Positions 40,921 to 49,340 of a stretch of 64,000 bases of DNA are shown here, one piece after another (the stretch's first letter is position 1; each line of letters begins with the position of its first letter). Source of the DNA: Alicycliphilus denitrificans_A (GTDB lineage Bacteria; Pseudomonadota; Gammaproteobacteria; Burkholderiales; Burkholderiaceae_C); NCBI RefSeq assembly GCF_044792555.1, contig NZ_CP126238.1:3038001-3102000 (forward strand), given 5' to 3'. Below the pieces are notes generated by a model. It ran no database searches. It saw only the letters and a list, made by a program, of their open reading frames with translations, and was not told the origin of the DNA. A program made the position numbers and the translations under genes.

Positions 40921-41970
40921 ATGTCCAAATCCATGAAATCCCTGCTGGCCATCGGTATGTTGACGGCAGCGGGCCTTGCCTGCGCCCAGGAGCAGGTGCT
41001 GAACCTGTATTCGGCGCGCCATTACCCCACGGACGAAGCCCTGTACAGCGGCTTCACCAAGGCCACAGGCATCAAGGTGCAGCGCGTGGACTCCGACGAC
41101 GCCGGCATCATGGCGCGCCTGAAAGCCGAGGGCTCGGCCTCGCCCGCCGACGTGATCCTGCTGGTGGATGCGGCGCGCCTGTACCGCGGTGAGGTCGATG
41201 GCCTGTTCCTGCCCGTGCGCTCCAAGGTGCTGGAGGACGCCATTCCCGCCAACCTGCGTGCCACGCCCGCGGCGGATGGCGGCAGCGCCTGGTTCGGCCT
41301 GTCCACCCGTGCCCGCGTCATCGTCTACAACAAGGCCAAGGTGAACAAGGACGACGTGGATACCTACGAGGAACTGGGCGATCCGAAGAACAAGGGCAGA
41401 CTGTGCATACGCTCGGGCTCGCACCCCTACAACCTGAGCCTGTTCGGCGCCATCACGGAGCATATGGGCGAGCAAAAGGCCGAGGCCTGGCTCAAGGGCG
41501 TCGCGGCCAACCTGGCCCGTGCACCCAAGGGTGGCGACACCGACCAGATCAAGGCCGTGGCCGCCGGTGAGTGTGATATCGCCGTGACCAACAGCTACTA
41601 TCTGGCGCGCCTGATGCGCTCGGAAAAGCCCGAGGACAAGGCCGTCGTGGACAAGGTCGCCGTAGTCTTCCCGAACCAGCAATCCTGGGGTACGCATCTG
41701 AACATCGCCGGCGGCGCCGTGGCACGCCACACCAAGCACCAGGCGAATGCGATCAAATTCCTGGAATACCTGGCCAGCCCCGAGGCGCAGAACCATTTTG
41801 CGAACGGCAACAACGAATGGCCCGCAGCCAAGGGGGTCGAACTGGACAACCCGGCACTCAAGGCCATGACCGGCGGCAAGCCCTTCAAGAGCGAGACCAT
41901 TCCCATCGGCGCCGTAGGCGCCAACACCACCAAGGTGCAGCAGATGCTCGATCGCGTCGGTTTCCGCTGA
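40921..41970 (+). CDS. fbpA: Ferric-iron ABC transporter periplasmic binding protein
   Basis: This 349-residue protein has a signal peptide (MSKSMKSLLAIGMLTAAGLACA) and the FbpA/FutA-type mature sequence VLNLYSARHYPTDEALYSGFTKATGIKV, with the iron-binding tyrosine pair near VTNSYYLARL. It should capture Fe3+ in the periplasm and deliver it to a FbpBC-type permease, which is not encoded nearby. A Fur-like box lies upstream and a terminator follows, so it is a single-gene unit. Confidence 0.92.
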   Translation: MSKSMKSLLAIGMLTAAGLACAQEQVLNLYSARHYPTDEALYSGFTKATGIKVQRVDSDDAGIMARLKAEGSASPADVILLVDAARLYRGEVDGLFLPVRSKVLEDAIPANLRATPAADGGSAWFGLSTRARVIVYNKAKVNKDDVDTYEELGDPKNKGRLCIRSGSHPYNLSLFGAITEHMGEQKAEAWLKGVAANLARAPKGGDTDQIKAVAAGECDIAVTNSYYLARLMRSEKPEDKAVVDKVAVVFPNQQSWGTHLNIAGGAVARHTKHQANAIKFLEYLASPEAQNHFANGNNEWPAAKGVELDNPALKAMTGGKPFKSETIPIGAVGANTTKVQQMLDRVGFR

Positions 41971-41989
41971 TCTTCAGCAAACCGCGTAC

Positions 41990-42013
41990 AACCCGGCTCC
42001 GCCGGGTTTTTTT
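41990..42013 (+). terminator. Terminator after the ferric-iron binding protein gene
   Basis: The perfect stem AACCCGGC / GCCGGGTT with a TCC loop is followed by five T residues, 19 bases after the stop. Confidence 0.92.
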
Positions 42014-42041
42014 GACCACGCCCGCCCCGACACCTTCATAA

Positions 42042-42070
42042 TTGACGCTTACGTCAACGTTATCTATAGG
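42042..42070 (+). promoter_or_regulatory. Promoter with LiuR-like palindrome upstream of the SDR gene
   Basis: TTGACG-CTTA-CGTCAA (42042-42057) is a perfect palindrome overlapping a -35 box (TTGACG) that is 17 bases from TATAGG (42065-42070). Similar TTGACG...CGTCAA dyads precede genes of branched-chain amino acid and fatty-acid breakdown controlled by LiuR-type MerR regulators, as I recall; assignment to LiuR is an inference. Confidence 0.55.
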
Positions 42071-42079
42071 AGACAGCGA

Positions 42080-42838
42080 ATGGAAATCAAGGGCAAGGTA
42101 TTCATCGTCACGGGCGGCGCATCCGGCCTGGGCGAGGGCACGGCGCGCATGCTGGCCGCCGAGGGCGGCCAGGTGGTGATTGCCGACATGCAGGCGGACA
42201 AGGGCGAGGCCGTGGCGCGCGAGATTGGCGGAGTTTTCGTGCGCTGTGATGTCGCCAGCGAGGCCGACGGCCAGGCGGTGGTGGCCCGGGCCGTGTCCAT
42301 GGGCAAGCTCATGGGCCTGGTGAACTGTGCCGGCATCGCCCCCGCCGAAAAGACCGTGGGCAAGAACGGCGCCCACGCGCTGGCAAGCTTCAGCAAGACC
42401 ATCACGGTGAACCTGATCGGCAGTTTCAACATGATCCGCCTGGCGGCCGAGGCCATGAGCAAGAACGAACCCGAGGCCACGGGCGAGCGCGGCGTACTGA
42501 TCTCCACCGCCAGCGTCGCCGCCTATGACGGCCAGATTGGCCAGGCCGCCTACTCCGCCTCCAAGGGCGGTGTAGTGGGCATGACATTGCCGATTGCACG
42601 CGACCTCGCCCGCAGCGGCATTCGTAACATGACCATTGCCCCCGGCATCTTCGGCACACCCATGCTGTTCGGCATGCCCAAGGAAGTGCAGGACGCACTG
42701 GCCGCCGGCGTGCCCTTCCCCAGCCGCCTGGGAACGCCCGAGGACTACGCCAAGCTGGCGCGCCACATCTTTGAAAACGACATGCTCAACGGCGAGGTGA
42801 TCCGCCTGGACGGCGCCATACGCCTGGCACCGAAATGA
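42080..42838 (+). CDS. SDR-family 3-hydroxyacyl-CoA dehydrogenase (type II-like)
   Basis: This 252-residue short-chain dehydrogenase has the cofactor motif TGGASGLGEGTARML, the NCAGIAPAEKT segment in place of NNAG, catalytic STASVAAYDGQIGQAAYSASKGG, and the C-terminal APGIFGTPML. It follows the type II (HSD17B10-like) 3-hydroxyacyl-CoA dehydrogenase pattern, which acts in isoleucine and fatty-acid oxidation. TAGGAG lies before the ATG. Confidence 0.9.
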   Translation: MEIKGKVFIVTGGASGLGEGTARMLAAEGGQVVIADMQADKGEAVAREIGGVFVRCDVASEADGQAVVARAVSMGKLMGLVNCAGIAPAEKTVGKNGAHALASFSKTITVNLIGSFNMIRLAAEAMSKNEPEATGERGVLISTASVAAYDGQIGQAAYSASKGGVVGMTLPIARDLARSGIRNMTIAPGIFGTPMLFGMPKEVQDALAAGVPFPSRLGTPEDYAKLARHIFENDMLNGEVIRLDGAIRLAPK

Positions 42839-42867
42839 TGCATTTTTAAGAGCTGCAAACGCTTGCC

Positions 42868-42891
42868 ACGCCTGCCTTGCAGGCGTTTTTT
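42868..42891 (+). terminator. Terminator after the SDR gene
   Basis: The perfect stem ACGCCTGC / GCAGGCGT with a CTT loop is followed by five T residues, 29 bases after the stop. Confidence 0.9.
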
Positions 42892-42913
42892 GCATGCCAT
42901 TGCACAAAAATAA

Positions 42914-42945
42914 ATGGGCTGCACCTTGCGATGCAGCCCATTTTT
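42914..42945 (-). terminator. Bidirectional terminator at the end of the tRNA array
   Basis: The ten-base stem ATGGGCTGCA / TGCAGCCCAT has T-runs on the right (plus strand) and A-rich bases on the left, so it can terminate in both directions. It lies directly after the last tRNA of the minus-strand array. Confidence 0.8.
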
Positions 42946-42951
42946 AAAGAT

Positions 42952-43028
42952 TGGCGGAGTGGACGGGACTCGAACCCGCGACCCCCGGCGTGACAGGCCG
43001 GTATTCTAACCGACTGAACTACCACTCC
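42952..43028 (-). tRNA. tRNA-Asp (anticodon GUC), copy 1
   Basis: The 77-base gene has acceptor stem GGAGTGG / CCACTCC, anticodon GTC in the CTGTCAC loop, T-loop TTCGAGT and encoded CCA. It is identical to the copy at 43269-43345. Confidence 0.95.
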
Positions 43029-43077
43029 GCGTCGGTAGCTGCGTTGCGATTCTTGCGAATCCAAGTGCAGCCAAACT

Positions 43078-43153
43078 TGGCGACCCTACGGGGATTCGAA
43101 CCCCGGTACTCACCGTGAAAGGGTGATGTCCTAGGCCTCTAGACGATAGGGTC
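43078..43153 (-). tRNA. tRNA-Glu (anticodon UUC), copy 1
   Basis: The 76-base gene has acceptor stem GACCCTA / TAGGGTC, anticodon TTC in the CTTTCAC loop and encoded CCA. It is identical to the copy at 43395-43470. Confidence 0.95.
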
Positions 43154-43175
43154 AAAACCTAGAATCTCTTCGATT

Positions 43176-43251
<76 letters not shown>

Positions 43252-43268
43252 AAACCTTGCGAAAACTT

Positions 43269-43345
43269 TGGCGGAGTGGACGGGACTCGAACCCGCGACC
43301 CCCGGCGTGACAGGCCGGTATTCTAACCGACTGAACTACCACTCC
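43269..43345 (-). tRNA. tRNA-Asp (anticodon GUC), copy 2
   Basis: It is identical in sequence to the copy at 42952-43028 and belongs to the duplicated block 43268-43480. Confidence 0.95.
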
Positions 43346-43394
43346 GCGTCGGTAGCTGCGTTGCGATTCTTGCGAATCCAAGTGCAGCCAAACT

Positions 43395-43470
43395 TGGCGA
43401 CCCTACGGGGATTCGAACCCCGGTACTCACCGTGAAAGGGTGATGTCCTAGGCCTCTAGACGATAGGGTC
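43395..43470 (-). tRNA. tRNA-Glu (anticodon UUC), copy 2
   Basis: It is identical in sequence to the copy at 43078-43153, and the spacer to tRNA-Asp is also identical. Confidence 0.95.
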
Positions 43471-43487
43471 AAAACCTAGATTCAGTA

Positions 43488-43563
<76 letters not shown>

Positions 43564-43612
43564 ATGACTACAGCATTTATTTTCATATCTGCCGCAATCT
43601 ACTGAGCCTCAA

Positions 43613-43642
43613 ATTATAGACAGGTTTTTAGCGATTTTTCAA
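43613..43642 (-). promoter_or_regulatory. Promoter of the tRNA array
   Basis: On the minus strand TTGAAA (43642-43637) is followed after 18 bases by TATAAT (43618-43613), close to the sigma-70 consensus. It overlaps the last codons of gltX and would start transcription about 40 bases before tRNA-Ala copy 2. Confidence 0.7.
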
Positions 43643-45028
43643 ACGTGCGAGGATTTTTTCACGTCCGAGCAATTCCAACACCGCATCCACCGAGGGCGTG
43701 TGGGCCGTGCCCAGGGTGAGCACGCGCACGGGCATGGCCAGCTGCGGCATCTTCGCGCCCTGCTCTTTGAGCACCTCCTTGATGGCGGCGGCGATCGCCT
43801 CCTTGTTCCATTGCACCTGCTCCATGGCGGCGGCGAAGGCGTCGAGCAGCGGCACTGCGGCCACGGTCACATGCTTGGCATAGTCCTCGGCGTTGCGCTC
43901 CAGGGCGTCGGCGTAGAACAAGGCGATCCAGCGCGCCAGATCGACCAGGGTTTCGCAGCGGTCCTTGAACAGCGCGCAGATGCGCGGCAGGCGCGCGTCG
44001 AGCTGGCCCTGATCCACGCCTGCTTGCAAAACAAAGGGCGTGACCGCGTGCGCCAGCGCCGCGTCGTCCATGGCCTTGAGGTGCTGGGCGTTGACCCAGC
44101 GCAGCTTGGCCTCGTCGAACTGGCCGGCGCTCCTACCCAGGTGGTCCAGGTTGAACCATTCCAGGAATTGCGCGCGCGAGAAGATCTCGTCGTCGCCGTG
44201 GCTCCAGCCCAGGCGCGCCAGGTAGTTGACCATGGCGTCGGGCAGGTAGCCGGCGTCGCGGTACCAGGTGACGGGCTTGGCGCCGTGGCGCTTGCTCATC
44301 TTCTCGCCCTGCTCGTTCAGCACCGTGGGCAGGTGGGCGAACACCGGCACGGCGGCGCCCAAGGCTTCAAAAATGTGGATTTGGCGCGGCGTGTTGTTCA
44401 CATGGTCGTCGCCGCGGATCACATGGGTGATCTGCATGTCCATGTCGTCCACACAGACGCAGAAGTTGTAGGTGGGCGTGCCGTCGGGGCGGGCGATGAC
44501 CAGATCGTCGAGCTCGCTGTTCTGGAACTCGATGCGGCCCTTGCACTTGTCGTCCCAGGCGACCACGCCGTCCTTGGGGGTCTTGAAGCGCAGCACGGGC
44601 TGCACGCCCTCGGGCACGGGCGGCAGCTGCTTGCCCGGCTCGGGGCGCCAGGTGCCGTCGTAGCGCGGCTTTTCCTTGTTCGCCATCTGGCGCTCGCGCA
44701 GCGCGTCGAGCTCGGCCACGCTCATGTAGCAGGGGTAGACATGGCCACTCTCCTGCAGCCGGGCCAGCACCGCACGATAACGCTCCATGCGCTGCATCTG
44801 GTAGTACGGGCCCTCGTCATGGTCAAGCCGCAGCCAGGCCATGCCCTCCAGGATGACATCGACCGAGGCCTGGGTGGAGCGCTCCAGGTCCGTGTCTTCG
44901 ATGCGCAGGATGAAGTCGCCACCGTTGGCGCGGGCGAAGGCCCAGGGGTAGAGCGCCGAGCGGATATTGCCCAGGTGGATGAAGCCCGTGGGCGAGGGGG
45001 CAAATCGGGTGCGTACTTTATCGGTCAT
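43628..45028 (-). CDS. gltX: Glutamyl-tRNA synthetase
   Basis: This 466-residue class I synthetase charges tRNA-Glu. It has the HIGH-type motif PSPTGFIHLGN, RIEDTDLERST, the HVIRGDDHVNNTPRQ segment and the KMSKR loop GEKMSKRHGAKP. The length is normal. It overlaps the metZ stop by four bases (ATGA). The tRNA array holding two tRNA-Glu genes starts 64 bases downstream on the same strand. Confidence 0.97.
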   Translation of the reverse strand: MTDKVRTRFAPSPTGFIHLGNIRSALYPWAFARANGGDFILRIEDTDLERSTQASVDVILEGMAWLRLDHDEGPYYQMQRMERYRAVLARLQESGHVYPCYMSVAELDALRERQMANKEKPRYDGTWRPEPGKQLPPVPEGVQPVLRFKTPKDGVVAWDDKCKGRIEFQNSELDDLVIARPDGTPTYNFCVCVDDMDMQITHVIRGDDHVNNTPRQIHIFEALGAAVPVFAHLPTVLNEQGEKMSKRHGAKPVTWYRDAGYLPDAMVNYLARLGWSHGDDEIFSRAQFLEWFNLDHLGRSAGQFDEAKLRWVNAQHLKAMDDAALAHAVTPFVLQAGVDQGQLDARLPRICALFKDRCETLVDLARWIALFYADALERNAEDYAKHVTVAAVPLLDAFAAAMEQVQWNKEAIAAAIKEVLKEQGAKMPQLAMPVRVLTLGTAHTPSVDAVLELLGREKILARLKNR

Positions 45029-46239
45029 TGCAAGGTATCCAGGCCGCGCAGGAGGTCGGCCTTGAGGTCGTCGAGGTGTTCGAGGCCGACGGAGATGCGG
45101 ATCAGGCCCTGGCCTATGCCGGCGGCCTGGCGCTGGTCTTCGGTCAGGCGCCCGTGCGAGGTGCTGGCCGGGTGGGTGATGGTGGTCTTCACATCACCCA
45201 GGTTGGCGGTGATGGAGCACACGCGCGTGCTGTCGGCCACGTGGAAGGCATTGGCGCGCAGCTGCTCGGCGCCCTGCCCCACCACGTCGAAGGACAGCAC
45301 CGTGCCGCCCATGCCGCCCTGCTGGCGCATGGCGAGCTCGTGCTGGGGGTGGCTCTTGAGGCCGGGGTAATAGACGCGCGCGACCTTGGGGTGCGCCTGC
45401 AGCCAGGTGGCCAGCTCCAGTGCCGCGGCGCTTTCGGCCTTGACGCGCAGGGCCAGCGTCTCCAGTCCCTTGAGCACCACCCAGGCGTTGAACGGCGCCA
45501 GGTTCAGCCCGCCGCTGCGCATGAAGGTGCCCATGACCTTATCCACCAGCGCCACCGTGCCGCACACGGCGCCGGCCATGACGCGGCCCTGGCCGTCGAG
45601 TAGTTTGGTGCCGGAATGCACGACGATGTCGGCACCAAAGCGCGCGGGCTGCTGCAGCACGGGCGAGGCGAAGCTGTTATCCACCGCCAGCAGCGCGCCC
45701 TGCGCATGCGCAAGCTCGGCCAGGGCGGCGATGTCGCACAGGTCGGTGAGCGGGTTGGTGGGGGTCTCGGCAAACAAGAGGCGCGTGTTCGGACGCATCG
45801 CCGCGCGCCAGGCCTGCACATCGGTCTGGGATACGAAGCTGGCCTCCACGCCAAAGCGCGCCATCTCGGTGCCCAGCAGCCTGATGGTGGAGCCGAACAT
45901 GGACTGCGAGCAGACCACGTGGTCGCCCGCCTTCAGCACCGTGAGCGCGACGAGCAGGATGGCCGACATGCCGGTGCCGGTGGCCACGGCGCATTCCGTG
46001 CCCTCCATGGCCGCCAGGCGGCGCTCAAAGCTCGTTACCGTGGGGTTGGCGGTGCGGCTGTAGGTGTAGCCCGGCTCCTCGTTGGCAAAGCGCCGCGCGG
46101 CGCTGGCGCAATCGCTCTGCACGAAGCTGCTGGTCAGGTACAGGGCTTCGCTGTGTTCGCCCCACTGGCTGCGCTCCACGGCCTCGCGCACGGCAAGGGT
46201 GTCCGGATGCAGGCCGGCAGGCAGGGTTTTGTCGGTCAC
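45025..46239 (-). CDS. metZ: O-succinylhomoserine sulfhydrylase
   Basis: This 404-residue Cys/Met-metabolism PLP enzyme makes homocysteine from O-succinylhomoserine and sulfide. It has YTYSRTANPTVTSFERRLAAMEG, ATGTGMSAI, DNSFASPVLQQP and the PLP lysine in VHSGTKLLDGQG. The GTG at 46239 gives the family start TDKTLPAGLHPDTLAVR and has AAGGAT seven to eight bases upstream; an upstream ATG at 46314 would add 25 unrelated residues. It is translationally coupled to gltX. Confidence 0.93.
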   Translation of the reverse strand: MTDKTLPAGLHPDTLAVREAVERSQWGEHSEALYLTSSFVQSDCASAARRFANEEPGYTYSRTANPTVTSFERRLAAMEGTECAVATGTGMSAILLVALTVLKAGDHVVCSQSMFGSTIRLLGTEMARFGVEASFVSQTDVQAWRAAMRPNTRLLFAETPTNPLTDLCDIAALAELAHAQGALLAVDNSFASPVLQQPARFGADIVVHSGTKLLDGQGRVMAGAVCGTVALVDKVMGTFMRSGGLNLAPFNAWVVLKGLETLALRVKAESAAALELATWLQAHPKVARVYYPGLKSHPQHELAMRQQGGMGGTVLSFDVVGQGAEQLRANAFHVADSTRVCSITANLGDVKTTITHPASTSHGRLTEDQRQAAGIGQGLIRISVGLEHLDDLKADLLRGLDTLQ

Positions 46240-46253
46240 GATGACTATCCTTG

Positions 46254-46336
46254 TTTCAAAAATAGGAGCTGTTTGCGCTTTATTTACGGTATTTTCAACA
46301 TCTTTTATAGCCAAAACACCATAAAGATAAGCGCAG
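46254..46336. repeat. Dispersed palindromic repeat, copy I (split)
   Basis: The left half GCGCTTTAT (46275-46283) follows AAATAGGAGCTGTTT; the right half GATAAGCGC (46326-46334) lies about 45 bases further on, separated by an AT-rich stretch. Either two partial copies or one copy with an insertion is present. Confidence 0.5.
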
Positions 46337-46368
46337 GATGCTCATCTTTTCGATGCGCATGGTCGCAC

Positions 46369-47877
46369 TCACTGCTCCTGCGCGTTCGGCAGGGACAGGC
46401 GCGAGGTGTCCTCGCCCTCTTCCTCGCCGCCGCGCTCGCGCCCTTCGTTGAGCGCCGTCACCTCCTCGTCGGAGATGTCGCCGGTGATGTAGACGCCGTC
46501 GAAGCACGAGGCCTCAAAGCCCTCGACCTTGGGGTTGACCTTGCCCACGGCCTGCTTCATGGCCTCCACGTCCTGGTAGATCAGCGCGTCGGCGCCGATC
46601 ACCTGGCGGATCTCCTCCACCGTGCGGTCGTGCGCCACCAACTCGGAGCGCGTGGGCATGTCGATGCCGTAGACGTTGGGATGGCGCACCGGCGGCGCGG
46701 CCGAGGCCAGGTAGACCTTGGTGGCGCCGGCGTCGCGCGCCATCTGCACGATCTCCTTGGACGTGGTGCCGCGCACGATGGAATCATCGACCAGCAGCAC
46801 GCGCCGGCCCTTGAATTCGCTGGCAATCGCGTTGAGCTTCTGGCGCACCGACTTCTTGCGCGTGGACTGGCCCGGCATGATGAAGGTGCGGCCCACGTAG
46901 CGGTTCTTCACGAAGCCCTCGCGGTAGGGCAGGCCCAGCAGCTGCGCCAGCTGCATGGCGCTGGGGCGGCTGGATTCGGGGATGGGGATGATGGCGTCGA
47001 TCTCGCTCGGCGGCACGGTGGAGATGACGCGCTTGGCCAGGGTCTCGCCCATGTTCAGGCGTGCCTGGTAGACCGAAATGCCATCCATCACCGAATCGGG
47101 GCGTGCCAGGTAGACATATTCGAACACGCAGGGGTACAGGCGCGGGTTGTCGGCGCACTGCCGCGTATGCACGCTGCCATCGAGCTGCACGAACACGGCC
47201 TCGCCCGGTGCGATGTCGCGCTCAAGCCGGTGCAGCGTGCCCTCCAGCGCCACGGATTCGCTGGCCAGCATGACCGTGCCGTCGGCCCCCCTGCCCATGC
47301 ACAGCGGGCGGATGCCGAAGGGGTCGCGGAAAGCCAGCAGACCATGGCCCGCAATCAGCGCAATGACGGCGTAGGAGCCCTTGATGCGCTGGTGCACGGC
47401 GCGCACGGCGGCGAACACATCCTCGGCCGTGAGCGGCGCGCCGCTGCTGGCGCGGCCGATTTCGTGCGCCAGCACGTTGAGCAGGACCTCGGAGTCGCTC
47501 TCGGTGTTGGTATGGCGGTGGTCGGTGTCGGCCAGCTCGCGGCGCAGCTGCTTGGCATTCGTCAGGTTACCGTTGTGCACCATGACGATGCCGAACGGCG
47601 CGTTCACGTAGAAGGGCTGCGCCTCCTCCTCGCTGGAGGCATTGCCGGCCGTGGGGTAACGCACCTGGCCCAGGCCGATGGCGCCCGGCAGCGCACGCAT
47701 GTTGCGCGTGCGGAACACGTCGCGCACCATGCCCTTGGCCTTGTGCATGAAGAACTTGCGCCCTTCCTGGGTGACGATGCCCGCGGCGTCCTGCCCCCGA
47801 TGCTGCAACAGCAGCAAGGCGTCATAAATCAGCTGATTGACAGGGGTCTTGCTGACCACACCGACGATTCCACACAT
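46369..47877 (-). CDS. purF: Amidophosphoribosyltransferase
   Basis: This 502-residue enzyme commits PRPP to purine synthesis. It starts MCGIVGVVS, the N-terminal Cys being the glutaminase nucleophile, continues with the class II amidotransferase half, and has the PRPP-binding VLLVDDSIVRGTTSKEIV loop in the second half. The ATG at 47877 is required for the exposed Cys. It is the last gene of the folC-SPOR-cvpA-purF run. Confidence 0.97.
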   Translation of the reverse strand: MCGIVGVVSKTPVNQLIYDALLLLQHRGQDAAGIVTQEGRKFFMHKAKGMVRDVFRTRNMRALPGAIGLGQVRYPTAGNASSEEEAQPFYVNAPFGIVMVHNGNLTNAKQLRRELADTDHRHTNTESDSEVLLNVLAHEIGRASSGAPLTAEDVFAAVRAVHQRIKGSYAVIALIAGHGLLAFRDPFGIRPLCMGRGADGTVMLASESVALEGTLHRLERDIAPGEAVFVQLDGSVHTRQCADNPRLYPCVFEYVYLARPDSVMDGISVYQARLNMGETLAKRVISTVPPSEIDAIIPIPESSRPSAMQLAQLLGLPYREGFVKNRYVGRTFIMPGQSTRKKSVRQKLNAIASEFKGRRVLLVDDSIVRGTTSKEIVQMARDAGATKVYLASAAPPVRHPNVYGIDMPTRSELVAHDRTVEEIRQVIGADALIYQDVEAMKQAVGKVNPKVEGFEASCFDGVYITGDISDEEVTALNEGRERGGEEEGEDTSRLSLPNAQEQ

Positions 47878-47959
47878 AGTTCGCGTTCCATTTACGAAGG
47901 CGGGACCCATCCCGCCGAAAAACATTCATTGGCCACTGCGCGCAGCGGCCCGGACCAGC

Positions 47960-48448
47960 TCACGAAGGCAGATACTGCCCCCATTGCGCGGGCAACACGG
48001 CGCCCAGGCTCTTGAGCGCCGCCTGCAACCAAGGCACGATCTGCGACTGCTGCCACCACGGCGCCTCCTGCACCTGCATCCAGCCGGCCACGAACACCGC
48101 TGCCAACAGCAACACCAGGCCGCGCAGCACGCCAAACAGCGCACCCAGCGCCCGGTCGGCGGGCCGCAGGCCTACGGCGGCCACGAGCTTCTTGAGCAGC
48201 CAGGCCAGCAGGCCACAGACAAACACCGTCGCCACAAACACCACCACAAGTCCGGCCACGTAGCGCCAGGCGGCATCCACCGGCCCCATGGGCAGCCAGG
48301 CGCCCGCGTCGTCGGCAAACCACTGGGCGGCAAAAAAAGCCGCCACCCAGCCCGCCAGGGACAGCAACTCGAACATCAGGCCACGCCACGCCCCGATCGA
48401 CAGGGACGCGGCCAGCACCGTCAGGAAAATCCAGTCCAGCGCCGCCAT
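47960..48448 (-). CDS. cvpA: CvpA family membrane protein
   Basis: This 162-residue protein has four to five hydrophobic segments and the CvpA pattern LDWIFLTVLAASLSIGAWRGLMFELLSLAGW. The family is linked to colicin V production and purine genes, with an unclear biochemical role. The ATG at 48448 gives the usual MAALDW start. It is between the SPOR gene and purF, the same order as dedD-cvpA-purF in E. coli. Confidence 0.92.
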   Translation of the reverse strand: MAALDWIFLTVLAASLSIGAWRGLMFELLSLAGWVAAFFAAQWFADDAGAWLPMGPVDAAWRYVAGLVVVFVATVFVCGLLAWLLKKLVAAVGLRPADRALGALFGVLRGLVLLLAAVFVAGWMQVQEAPWWQQSQIVPWLQAALKSLGAVLPAQWGQYLPS

Positions 48449-48484
48449 GCGCAGTCCGTCGAGCAACAGCTGCCTCCGCCCCGG

Positions 48485-49327
48485 CTACAGCGCCAGCACC
48501 GACGCCGACAGCCCCGCACCCTTGACACGCCCCACCGCCTTATCGGCCTCGGCACGGCTGTCGAACGGGCCCAGACGCACGCGCGTGCGCTTGCCGTCCT
48601 TGGTGTCGACCAGCTGGGTATAGGTCTTCAGGCCCGAGCGCTCCAGCCGCTGGCGCACCTCGCGCACCTTGTCCGCGTCGGCAAAGGCGCCCACCTGCAC
48701 GATGAAGCGCCCCTGATCCGCCGCCGCAGGGCCTGCAGCCTGCGCCTGCGGGCCACGGCCTTCGAGCAGGGCGCGCGCGCGCGCCGCTTCCTCCATGCGC
48801 AGAGGCTTGGCCTCGGTCTTGGGTTCGGTCTTGGGTTCGGGCTTGTGTTCCGGCTTGGCTTCGGGTTTGGGTTCCGGTTTCGCCGCCGGCTTGGGCTCAG
48901 GCTTGGCGTCGATCTGCACCTGGGGCTCCGCGGGCAGGCGCGGCGGCGATGGCGGCGTGGCCTCGCTGCCGGCACGAGTGCTCAACACCTCCTCCCCCTC
49001 ATCCAGCCCGGCTGTGGGCGATTCCTGCCTGGGTGCGGGCTCGGCCGCGCCCTTCTGCGGCAGCACCAGCGGCGCCACCTTGTTGCGATCGGGAATGTCT
49101 ATGGCCACGTTCACGGCCACCGGCCGCGGCTGGGTGTCAAAAACCAAGGGAAAGCCCACCACCCCGGCCAGCACCAGCACGGCGGCACCGATCAGGCGGT
49201 GGCGCGCGCGCCGGCGCATCTCCTCGATGCTCTCGGCCTGGGCGTTGCCGCGCGCGCGCCTGGCGGGCTTGCTGCTGTCGCCCTGCGGCTCGGCGCTGCC
49301 GGGCCAACGAAACTTGAAAAATGCCAT
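48485..49327 (-). CDS. SPOR-domain membrane protein (DedD-like)
   Basis: This 280-residue protein has a cytosolic N-terminus, one transmembrane helix (residues about 45-63), a Pro/Lys/Glu-rich linker with many KPEPKP-type units (about 140-175) and a C-terminal SPOR domain (about 208-280, FIVQVGAFADADKVREV to TRVRLGPFDSRAEADKA). SPOR domains bind glycan-stripped septal peptidoglycan, so the protein probably acts in cell division. It lies between folC and cvpA as dedD does in E. coli. Confidence 0.93.
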   Translation of the reverse strand: MAFFKFRWPGSAEPQGDSSKPARRARGNAQAESIEEMRRRARHRLIGAAVLVLAGVVGFPLVFDTQPRPVAVNVAIDIPDRNKVAPLVLPQKGAAEPAPRQESPTAGLDEGEEVLSTRAGSEATPPSPPRLPAEPQVQIDAKPEPKPAAKPEPKPEAKPEHKPEPKTEPKTEAKPLRMEEAARARALLEGRGPQAQAAGPAAADQGRFIVQVGAFADADKVREVRQRLERSGLKTYTQLVDTKDGKRTRVRLGPFDSRAEADKAVGRVKGAGLSASVLAL

Positions 49328-49340
49328 GGGTGTGGACTTG

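Noticed and set aside
46240..46368. SAM riboswitch upstream of metZ
   Set aside because: The upstream sequence is a split repeat with no SAM-riboswitch-like helices.
45616..48015. 799-codon frame opposite metZ and purF
   Set aside because: It runs across two real genes on the other strand; composition is that of a mirror frame.
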